From Pseudomonadota bacterium (lineage in GTDB: Bacteria > Pseudomonadota > Gammaproteobacteria > Pseudomonadales > Pseudomonadaceae): DNA of 11,924 nucleotides. Of this stretch, positions 6,571 to 11,924 are shown piece after piece. The stretch lies in the NCBI GenBank assembly GCA_023388335.1, contig JAEWGL010000037.1, positions 1-11,924 of the forward strand. Reading direction: 5' to 3'. The position numbers and the translations under genes are program-made. A model generated the notes under the pieces. It saw only the letters and a program-made list of their open reading frames with translations, had not been told where the DNA came from and made no database searches. Each line of letters begins with the position of its first letter. The stretch's first letter is position 1.

Positions 6571-7712
6571 CGGGATTCCACCAGGCGGTGATAAACGCCC
6601 AGGGTTTCACGGGCGCAGCGCTCCCACGAGAACCCGGCGGCGTGGGCTAGACCTTGTTCGATGGCGAGTGCACGCCACGTCTCGTCTTCGAGCCCTTGCT
6701 GGATCAACCCGGCCAAGGCATCGACATCCATCGCCTCGCACATGAGCGCGGCACGGCCAGCCACTTCGGGTAGCGACGAATTGTTGGAGCACACCACCGG
6801 CACACCCGAGCTCATGGCTTCGAGCACCGGCAGGCCAAACCCTTCATACAACGTAGGAAAGGTGAACAACCGCGCGCCGGCAAACAGCAAGGGCAGGTCT
6901 TGGCCGGGGACGAACCCCAGGTACCGCGCCCACCCTTCGCGCCTGGCGGTTTCCAGGCGCTGATGGATGGCTTCATTGCGCCAGCCGTGATAACCGGTCA
7001 GCACCAAGGGCCAGCGGGTGCGCAGCGCCAGCGGCAGACGCTCGTACGCTGCGAGCAGGGTTTCGATGTTCTTGCGCGGCTCGATGGTCCCGACGAACAG
7101 GCTATAGCCCCCTGGTTGCAAGCCGTGACGCGCGAGCGTGGGCCGCAGCGCCTGCTCGGTGCGCGGATGGAACTCAGCGGAACTGGCCAGCGGTACGGTG
7201 TCGATCCGCTCCAGCGGCCAATTGAAATAGGCCGCCAGCTCCTGCCTGACGAATTCCGAATCGGTGATCAACCGGTCGGCGCGGCGAAGCGTCTGGGTCA
7301 GCTCTTTTTGAAGAAACCGCGCCAGTTGCGGTGTATGGCACTGGGACCAGGTAAAGGGCGACAAGTCATGGAACGTCGCCACCTTCAGGCCTTTGAACGG
7401 CGGCAGGTAGTAATTGGGGCTGTGGTAGACAAAGTCCGAAAACCCCTTAAGCGCCCGCCCTTTCAGCCACGGCATGAGCACGCGGTAGGCCTCGATGGCG
7501 AGGGGGGCTTTCTGGATTGCGCGCTTGAGACTGTGGCCATTTCCGGACGCATCGCGCGCGCTGGGCAGCTGCGGCACGAAGCGCCGGCCGGCCATGTAGC
7601 GCAGGTCGGTGATATCCGGACTCAGCGCAAGACGCTGAGCCAGCTCAAAGGTATAGCGACCTATCCCCGTCAGTGGGAACCGCACCGGGTCAACGCAAAG
7701 CACGACTTTCAT
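6567..7712 (-). CDS. wbpY: GT4-family glycosyltransferase, WbpY-like (probable D-rhamnosyltransferase)
   Basis: A 381-residue GT-B enzyme. The acceptor domain has VDPVRFPLTGIGRYTFEL (from residue 7, with the TGIGRY loop), HSPNYYLPP (97-105) and VATFHDLSPF (111-120). The donor domain has LFVGTIEPRKNIETLLAAY (205-223), and the E-x7-E motif is Glu290...Glu298 in YEGFGLPVLEAMSSGVPVV. These features fit the mannosyl/rhamnosyl GT4 group that contains WbpY of the P. aeruginosa A-band cluster, which adds D-rhamnose after WbpZ. The third A-band transferase, WbpX, is not in this window. The start ATG shares one base with the rmd stop (TAATG), with only weak Shine-Dalgarno-like sequence, suggesting translational coupling to rmd. 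Confidence 0.85.
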   Translation of the reverse strand: MKVVLCVDPVRFPLTGIGRYTFELAQRLALSPDITDLRYMAGRRFVPQLPSARDASGNGHSLKRAIQKAPLAIEAYRVLMPWLKGRALKGFSDFVYHSPNYYLPPFKGLKVATFHDLSPFTWSQCHTPQLARFLQKELTQTLRRADRLITDSEFVRQELAAYFNWPLERIDTVPLASSAEFHPRTEQALRPTLARHGLQPGGYSLFVGTIEPRKNIETLLAAYERLPLALRTRWPLVLTGYHGWRNEAIHQRLETARREGWARYLGFVPGQDLPLLFAGARLFTFPTLYEGFGLPVLEAMSSGVPVVCSNNSSLPEVAGRAALMCEAMDVDALAGLIQQGLEDETWRALAIEQGLAHAAGFSWERCARETLGVYHRLVESR

Positions 7713-8608
7713 TATTGGCTGGCCAGCATCCAGGCCAGTGTCTCGCTGAGCGCGGGGGTTTGCCAGTCACTGACCAGGCCGCGCAAGCGGGCGTTGTCGC
7801 CGGTCAGGGTCTTCACTTCGTTGGCGCGCACGAACGCCGGGTTGACCACCACGTCGAGCGTGTGTCCGGTGATCGTGCTGCACAGCTCGATCACCTCACG
7901 CAACGAGTGCGCCACGCCGGAGCTGACGTTGACGGTCTGCCCGATCGGCGCCACTTCCAGCAGCCCGCGGTAGGCCGAGACCACTGCACGTACGTCGCTG
8001 AAATCGCGCCATACGTCAAGGTTGCCCAACTCGATCACTTCGGCCTTGCGCCGAAAATGCGAAACGATCTTGGCCAACAGGAAATTCTCGCCCTGCCCTA
8101 CCCCCGAATAATTGAAGGGGCGCGTGATAACGATCGGCAGACGCGACTGCCACAAGCTGGCCATGTACTCCATGGCCAGCTTGCTGACAGCGTAATCGTT
8201 GGCGGGCGCGGGGGCAGTCTGCTCGTCCAGCAGGCCGGCGGAGGCATTACCATAGACATTCGCGCTGCTGGCAAGCAGCACGCAGTCCGGGGTCTTGCCA
8301 CAGGCGGCAATTGCTTCGAGCAAATGGCGCGTACCGATCAGGTTCACCTGATAGAACGCATCGGCGTCCCCATGCCCCACGAACGCCAGCGCAGCCAGGT
8401 GTACGACGACATCGGGCTGCAGGTCGGCCAGCAGCGCGCGCAGACCAGCCGCATCGGCCAAGTCCACCTGAAAATAACCGTCTTCGTCAGAGGGCTGGCT
8501 ACCGATGCCCAGGACTTCATAGCCATGAGCCTCGAGCTCGGCGGCCATGTAGCGGCCCGTGAATCCGTGGATACCTGTAATCAGTGCACGCTTGCTGGCC
8601 TGGGACAT
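7712..8608 (-). CDS. rmd: GDP-6-deoxy-D-lyxo-4-hexulose reductase (GDP-D-rhamnose synthesis)
   Basis: Reduces the 4-keto product of Gmd to GDP-D-rhamnose with NAD(P)H. The 298 residues form an extended SDR: ALITGIHGFTGRYMA contains the GxxGxxG loop (12-18), LAALAFVGHGD follows at 71-81, and the catalytic residues are in ASSANVYG (113-120) and Tyr139-x3-Lys143 (DYAVSKLAMEYMA); TRPFNYSGVGQGENFL (162-177) is characteristic of Rmd. An alternative for a Gmd-partner SDR would be GDP-fucose synthase or GDP-talose synthase. The Rmd-like motifs and the WbpY/WbpZ neighbours favour D-rhamnose. The ATG shares a base with the gmd stop (TGATG). Its Shine-Dalgarno AGGA lies 11 bases upstream, in the loop of a perfect hairpin formed by the last gmd codons. 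Confidence 0.92.
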   Translation of the reverse strand: MSQASKRALITGIHGFTGRYMAAELEAHGYEVLGIGSQPSDEDGYFQVDLADAAGLRALLADLQPDVVVHLAALAFVGHGDADAFYQVNLIGTRHLLEAIAACGKTPDCVLLASSANVYGNASAGLLDEQTAPAPANDYAVSKLAMEYMASLWQSRLPIVITRPFNYSGVGQGENFLLAKIVSHFRRKAEVIELGNLDVWRDFSDVRAVVSAYRGLLEVAPIGQTVNVSSGVAHSLREVIELCSTITGHTLDVVVNPAFVRANEVKTLTGDNARLRGLVSDWQTPALSETLAWMLASQ

Positions 8609-9639
8609 CAGAACGAAAATCCTTTTTCGTTACGGCGCAGGTCGGCTTCGACCATCATGCGGCAGAGCTCCTCGAGGGTAGTCTCTGGCGCCCAGCCCAA
8701 TACTTCCTTGGCCTTGGCCGGGTTGCCGATCAGCAGGTCGACTTCGGTCGGGCGGTAGAACTTCGGATTGACCGAAACCAGCACCTTGCCAGTCGCTGCG
8801 CAGATACCTTGTTCCGCTTCCGCTTCACCCTGCCACTGGATGGTGATATCGACTGCCTTGAACGCCATGGTGACGAAGTCACGCACGGTTTCGGTACGGT
8901 TGGTGGCCAGCACGAAGGTGTCTGGCTCGTCAGCTTGCAGCATGCGCCACATGCCTTCGACGTACTCCTTGGCAAAGCCCCAGTCGCGCTTGGCGTCCAT
9001 GTTGCCCAGCTCGAGGGTGTCCTGCAGGCCCAGCTTGATCTTGGCGACGGTGTCGGTGATCTTGCGGGTCACGAACTCACGGCCACGCAGCGGCGACTCG
9101 TGGTTGAACAGGATGCCGCTGGTGGCGAAGATGCCGTACGACTCGCGGTAGTTGATGGTCATCCAGTGGGCATACAGCTTGGCCACGCCATAAGGGCTGC
9201 GCGGGTAGAAAGGCGTGCTCTCGACCTGGGGGATGGCTTGCACCTTGCCGAACATCTCGGAAGTCGACGCCTGGTAGAAGCGGACCTTCGGGTTGACGAT
9301 ACGGATGGCTTCGAGCAGGTTGACCGCGCCCAGGCCGGTGATTTCGGCGGTGGTCAGCGGCTGTTCGAAGGAAACACCGACAAAGCTCTGGGCCGCGAGG
9401 TTGTAGACCTCGGTGGCTTCGGTGGTCTGCAGCAGGCGGATGCTGGCCGACAGGTCGGTCAGGTCGTACTCGACCAGGTGCAGGTTGGGGTTGTTCTGGA
9501 TACCCAGCTCTTCAATACGCCAGAAGTTAACGGAGCTGGTACGGCGGTAGGTGCCGTAAACGGTGTAGCCCTTTTCCAGCAGCAGTTCCGCCAGGTAGGC
9601 GCCATCTTGACCAGTGATCCCAGTGACGATTGCTTTCAT
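8608..9639 (-). CDS. gmd: GDP-mannose 4,6-dehydratase
   Basis: Converts GDP-D-mannose to GDP-4-keto-6-deoxy-D-mannose. The 343 residues are a normal full length. Motifs are TGITGQDGAYLAELLLEKGY (6-25) with the NADP loop, YGTYRRTSS (28-36), and NLAAQSFVGVSFEQP (80-94). The catalytic set is Thr126, Glu128 (ASTSEMFG), Tyr150 and Lys154 (SPYGVAKLYAHWM), equivalent to Thr132/Glu134/Tyr156/Lys160 of the E. coli enzyme. LFNHESPLRGREFVTRKIT (177-195) is a further signature. It is the first gene of the glycan operon; the 294-base spacer upstream holds its likely leader. No good Shine-Dalgarno is present: GGAG is 13 bases from the ATG, inside a short upstream ORF that ends 5 bases before it. Confidence 0.97.
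   Translation of the reverse strand: MKAIVTGITGQDGAYLAELLLEKGYTVYGTYRRTSSVNFWRIEELGIQNNPNLHLVEYDLTDLSASIRLLQTTEATEVYNLAAQSFVGVSFEQPLTTAEITGLGAVNLLEAIRIVNPKVRFYQASTSEMFGKVQAIPQVESTPFYPRSPYGVAKLYAHWMTINYRESYGIFATSGILFNHESPLRGREFVTRKITDTVAKIKLGLQDTLELGNMDAKRDWGFAKEYVEGMWRMLQADEPDTFVLATNRTETVRDFVTMAFKAVDITIQWQGEAEAEQGICAATGKVLVSVNPKFYRPTEVDLLIGNPAKAKEVLGWAPETTLEELCRMMVEADLRRNEKGFSF
8612..8631 (-). promoter_or_regulatory. Perfect hairpin presenting the rmd Shine-Dalgarno in its loop
   Basis: In the mRNA the 8-base arms AACGAAAA and UUUUCGUU are exact complements around a 4-base loop, AGGA, which is the only Shine-Dalgarno candidate for rmd. The hairpin is made of the last sense codons of gmd (Asn-Glu-Lys-Gly-Phe-Ser) and part of the next. 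Ribosomes finishing gmd would melt it. Structure is read directly; a coupling role is inferred. Confidence 0.45.
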
Positions 9640-9644
9640 GCGAA

Positions 9645-9680
9645 TTAACCAACTCCGTTAGTGCGATATAAGGCATTCAT
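9645..9680 (-). CDS. Possible 11-codon upstream ORF in the gmd leader
   Basis: ATG at 9678-9680 opens a frame encoding MNALYRTNGVG and ending in TAA at 9645-9647, 5 bases before the gmd ATG. No strong Shine-Dalgarno precedes it. Its end sits where a ribosome could re-start at gmd, which itself lacks a well-placed Shine-Dalgarno. It may be chance; only conservation of the frame in relatives would make it a gene. Confidence 0.2.
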   Translation of the reverse strand: MNALYRTNGVG

Positions 9681-9697
9681 AGACAGAAGCTTGCCGA

Positions 9698-9719
9698 CAG
9701 ATGGCACGAATACCATCTG
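9698..9719 (-). promoter_or_regulatory. UUCG-capped hairpin in the gmd leader
   Basis: On the minus strand the arms CAGAUGGUA and UGCCAUCUG form a 9-bp stem (one G-U pair) around the tetraloop UUCG. On the plus strand the same position is a C-A mismatch, so the fold is better in the gmd transcript. If transcription starts from the -10 at 9737-9742, the hairpin lies about 10 nt from the 5' end, where such stems often protect mRNA. Confidence 0.4.
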
Positions 9720-9736
9720 CGGCGGTTCAAGGATTG

Positions 9737-9742
9737 AGTATA
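9737..9742 (-). promoter_or_regulatory. Possible -10 element for the gmd operon
   Basis: On the minus strand TATACT (5 of 6 matches to TATAAT) lies about 98 bases upstream of gmd. No convincing -35 is found at 16-18 bases (TCGAGC region). A different sigma factor or an activator could compensate; no AlgU-like pair with correct spacing was seen. No JUMPstart/ops element is present. Confidence 0.3.
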
Positions 9743-9839
9743 CATCCACAACGCCAACTGCTCGACTGCCAAAAAGCAACAGCAGATCCAGGTAAAATCC
9801 GACGCCCTGCAGGGCCTGAGAATGCGACGCCCCCTCCTT

Positions 9840-9880
9840 CCTGTGGGAGCGGGCTTGCCCGCGAAAGGGCCCTCAGCCCC
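9840..9880 (+). repeat. REP element, Pseudomonas putida type (copy 2)
   Basis: Starts CCTGTGGGAGC and contains the perfect stem GCGGGC (9849-9854) / GCCCGC (9857-9862), then GAAAGGGCCC. This is the standard P. putida-group REP core. It lies in the 294-base spacer between tolC and gmd, 54 bases after the tolC stop, and is in the opposite orientation to copy 1. A 12-bp palindrome GCCCTGCAGGGC (9804-9815) lies just beyond. The spacer has no other gene that I can support and no textbook terminator for the tolC transcript. Confidence 0.8.
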
Positions 9881-9933
9881 ACCAAAAGGTTCAGCGTTGA
9901 ATCACAGAGCCCCGGCCTCAAACCCCAGCCAAA

Positions 9934-11349
9934 TCAGCGCTTGGCCTCCAACCTGGCCAGATCCCCACCCGGCAACCCCTTCTCCGGCTCCGGGCTGAGC
10001 CAGACGTTGACACTGTCAACGCTCTCCTGGTTCAACTTCCCACTCCACCGATTCAGCAGGAACAGGTTGGTGATGAAGTCATACTGGGCTTTGAGCAGAT
10101 CCCGCCGAGCCCTGAACTCGTTCTGCACGCTGGTCAGCACATCCACCGCATTGACTACCCCATAGGCAAACGCCTTCTGCGCCGCGATGCTCGATTGCTG
10201 AGCGGACGACAGCGCATTCCGGTTGGCTCGGATCTTCTCCACAGAAGCCTGGGCAGTCAGATAAGCCGTGGTAGTTTCCTTCACGACCTGCCGACGAATG
10301 CCTTCGAGCTGCTGCTCGGCAGCCAGTTGCTCGTCGTAGAGCCCACGTACCCGCGCGGAAGTCGAACCACCGCTGTACAACGGGATGGTAACGCCCACGG
10401 TGGCGACATAGCTGTCACTGCGAGGGGTCAGGGTATTGTCATAGCCGACGTCACTGCGTCCAGCGCTCAAATTCAACGACAACTGTGGATAGTGCCCACC
10501 TTTACCCTCGCGTACCGCCGCATTGGCCGCTTCAGCGCCATGCTCGTAGGATTTGAGCAAAGGGTTGGCATCCAGCGCCTGGGCAACGAAATTGGCCAAC
10601 GGCTGCGGTGGTGCCTGCAAGGCCACATCACTACGCACCCGGCTAAGACGTTCATTGATCGGCCGACCCACCACCTCGGACAAGGCCTCACGACTGACCT
10701 GCACCTGGTTACGCGCTTCTACCTCTTGCGCAGCCAAGGCATCCACCCGCGCCTTGAGGTCGAGCAGGTCGGTGATCTTCGCCATCTGCCGCTCGTACAT
10801 CATGTTGACGCGGTCGAGGTTCTTTTGCGTGGCGCGACGCTCGGCCTGTACCAACTCGAGCTCGTCATCGGCCGCCAGCGCAACGAAGTACCGCTGGGCC
10901 AGGTCGACAGTGGCCTCGGCATGGGTATCCTCGGCCTGCTCGCCTTGCTGCAAGGTCACGCTCTTGGACTTCTGGTAGTTTTCCCAAGCAGACTTGTTGT
11001 ACAGGTACTGGGTCAGGGTGAGCTGGTGGCTCTTGTTGTCGTAGACCTCACGCGAGGTTTCGTCCTTGCGCAGGATACGGTTCACGTTACTTCTGGCCGA
11101 GACCTGTGGCAGCAAGCCGCCCAAGGCTTCCCGCTGCTGCTCGGCAGCGGTCTTGGCGCGCAGGTAGGCAGTCAATACACGTGGGTCTTCAAGGCGGGCC
11201 TCACGATAAAGCCCGGCCAGGTCCAGCGCATAGGTCGAAGCCGATACAGGCTTGGGCGGCACATCCTTCGGAACCAAGGGCTCGGCAGCCATGATTTGCC
11301 AGGCCGCCAAACTCAGTACTACACCGGGTAACAAACGCAGCACAATCAT
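9934..11349 (-). CDS. TolC-family outer membrane factor of a type I secretion system
   Basis: Forms the trimeric outer membrane channel-tunnel that completes a type I secretion or efflux machine. Residues 1-21 are a signal peptide (Arg5, hydrophobic LLPGVVLSLAAW, then IMAAEP). The mature part has the two outer-efflux-protein repeats: about 40-250 (ALDLAGLYREARLEDPRVLTA at the start, LPQVS at 80-84) and 255-455 (ANPLLKSYEHGAEAANAAVREGKGGHYPQLSL, VGVTIPLYSGGSTSARV), with long coiled-coil helices rich in Ala, Gln and Glu. The length of 471 is typical. It begins 7 bases after the stop of the hlyD-type gene, so the two are co-transcribed; GAGGA lies 11 bases before the ATG. The hlyD partner favours protein secretion (adhesin, RTX-type) over drug efflux, but the ABC gene is outside the window. 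Confidence 0.92.
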   Translation of the reverse strand: MIVLRLLPGVVLSLAAWQIMAAEPLVPKDVPPKPVSASTYALDLAGLYREARLEDPRVLTAYLRAKTAAEQQREALGGLLPQVSARSNVNRILRKDETSREVYDNKSHQLTLTQYLYNKSAWENYQKSKSVTLQQGEQAEDTHAEATVDLAQRYFVALAADDELELVQAERRATQKNLDRVNMMYERQMAKITDLLDLKARVDALAAQEVEARNQVQVSREALSEVVGRPINERLSRVRSDVALQAPPQPLANFVAQALDANPLLKSYEHGAEAANAAVREGKGGHYPQLSLNLSAGRSDVGYDNTLTPRSDSYVATVGVTIPLYSGGSTSARVRGLYDEQLAAEQQLEGIRRQVVKETTTAYLTAQASVEKIRANRNALSSAQQSSIAAQKAFAYGVVNAVDVLTSVQNEFRARRDLLKAQYDFITNLFLLNRWSGKLNQESVDSVNVWLSPEPEKGLPGGDLARLEAKR

Positions 11350-11356
11350 ACTTCGA

Positions 11357-11923
11357 TCATTCCTCGATCATCGACTCGGCGAACATGTTGCGCGCCGGTT
11401 TGAGCAGGTATTCAAGCATGGTGCGATCGCCTGCGTTGATCAGGACCTCTGCTGGCATACCGGGCTGTAGCTTGCGGTTGGCGAGTTTCTTCATGCCGTC
11501 TTCGGTGACGTTTACACGTACCAGATAATACGGATCGCCAGAATGCTCGTCGGTCAGGCGGTCGGCGGAGATACGCGTCAGCTTGCCTTCGATGACCGGG
11601 GTAGTAGCGTTGTTAAAGGCACTGAAACGTATGTCGGCAGTCTTGCCCAGCTCCAACCGATCAATGTCGTTGGGTGCCACCTTGGCCTCTACCACCAGCT
11701 CCGATGCAGCCGGTACGATATCCATCAGCGGCGTGGCTGCTTGCACCACCCCACCGACCGTATGAACCTTCGTATCCAGAACCATGCCGGTTTCCGGAGC
11801 ACGAATGACAATCCTTGACAACCGATCATTGAGTGCCGCCTCTTTTTCCTGCAGGTCGAAGACCTGGGCCTGGACCTCGGAAAGTTCGTTAGCGACGTCC
11901 GCACTGAATTTCTTGTCCAACTG
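11357..11923 (-). CDS. HlyD-family type I secretion periplasmic adaptor, 3' part (cut by window edge)
   Basis: The last 188 residues of a membrane fusion protein linking an inner membrane ABC exporter to the TolC partner encoded next. The visible part starts in the coiled-coil hairpin (VANELSEVQAQVFDLQEKEAALNDR). The lipoyl half-motif RIVIRAPETGMVLDTKVHTVGGVV follows, then the beta-barrel region (LMDIVPAASELVVEAKVAPNDIDRLELGKTADIRF). It ends LQPGMPAEVLINAGDRTMLEYLLKPARNMF, the C-terminal signature of type I secretion adaptors (PrtE/AprE/HlyD class), as against RND efflux adaptors. The start lies beyond the right edge; the first visible codons are CAG TTG, neither a real start. It is 7 bases upstream of tolC, in one operon. 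Confidence 0.92.
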   Translation of the reverse strand, partial: QLDKKFSADVANELSEVQAQVFDLQEKEAALNDRLSRIVIRAPETGMVLDTKVHTVGGVVQAATPLMDIVPAASELVVEAKVAPNDIDRLELGKTADIRFSAFNNATTPVIEGKLTRISADRLTDEHSGDPYYLVRVNVTEDGMKKLANRKLQPGMPAEVLINAGDRTMLEYLLKPARNMFAESMIEE

Positions 11924-11924
11924 G

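Noticed and set aside
5506..6591. Plus-strand open frame (361 codons) opposite the wbpZ-like gene
   Set aside because: Shadow of a gene with intact GT4 motifs; no recognisable fold of its own.
8584..9648. Plus-strand open frame (354 codons) covering all of gmd
   Set aside because: Exact antisense of gmd; the long stop-free run follows from the strong codon bias of gmd.
9804..9815. Palindrome GCCCTGCAGGGC as terminator of the tolC transcript
   Set aside because: Only a 4-bp stem with a usable loop, and the TTTT on the minus strand comes several bases later after GTCGGA; not convincing.
9640..9933. JUMPstart/ops element or AlgU promoter upstream of the glycan operon
   Set aside because: No GGCGGTAG-type ops core was found. 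A GAACCG...TCTGT pair exists on the minus strand but with 21 bases between, too long for an AlgU promoter.
10195..11331. Plus-strand open frame (378 codons) opposite the tolC-type gene
   Set aside because: Antisense shadow; no family pattern, whereas the minus-strand frame has a signal peptide and both TolC repeats.
1..11924. CRISPR arrays, tRNA or rRNA genes, insertion sequences, prophage genes
   Set aside because: No regularly spaced direct repeats, no tRNA-like cloverleaf or rRNA motif, and no transposase or integrase frame was seen on reading both strands.

Overview
The window looks like a chromosomal segment of a Pseudomonas, most likely of the P. putida/fluorescens lineage. The evidence is the GC-rich sequence, two copies of the P. 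putida-type REP palindrome (core GCGGGCTTGCCCGC), a pyrF / DUF2897 / ComEA-like flank, and proteins that read throughout like Pseudomonas Wbp, Gmd and Rmd enzymes. No database search was possible; all family calls come from reading the sequences and motifs.

Layout. Left end (1-735): the 5' part of pyrF on the minus strand, then a divergent small membrane protein gene (DUF2897 type) with a good sigma-70 promoter, ending at a hairpin terminator shared with the convergent comEA-like gene (735-1055, minus). Centre (1341-9639): seven minus-strand genes read leftwards in the order gmd, rmd, wbpY-like, wbpZ-like, wbpV-like, wbpL-like, wbpM-like. The first six are joined by 1- to 4-base overlaps or a 2-base gap, so they are almost certainly one transcript; wbpM follows after 102 bases. 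Right end (9934-11924): a tolC-type outer membrane factor gene and the 3' part of an hlyD-type adaptor gene, also minus strand, from a type I secretion system whose ABC transporter and substrate would lie beyond the right edge. The two spacers around the glycan block (1056-1340 and 9640-9933) each carry one REP element, in opposite orientation.

How the genes work together (inference from family functions). Gmd and Rmd convert GDP-mannose to GDP-D-rhamnose. The WbpM-type 4,6-dehydratase and the WbpV-type 4-reductase should turn UDP-GlcNAc into a UDP-6-deoxy-HexNAc such as UDP-QuiNAc. WbpL would load a HexNAc-1-phosphate onto undecaprenyl phosphate, and WbpZ and WbpY would add D-rhamnose residues. 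The set thus mixes the A-band (common polysaccharide) and B-band (O-specific) toolkits of P. aeruginosa. No WbpX, Wzm/Wzt, Wzx/Wzy, GDP-mannose pyrophosphorylase or ligase is present here, so export, polymerisation and mannose supply must be encoded elsewhere or the product is short.

I see no clearly undescribed system. The less ordinary signals are small: a leader upstream of gmd with a UUCG-capped hairpin and an 11-codon upstream ORF, a perfect hairpin that puts the rmd ribosome binding site in its loop, a hairpin just upstream of the DUF2897 ribosome binding site, and the mosaic glycan gene set lying next to a type I secretion system.
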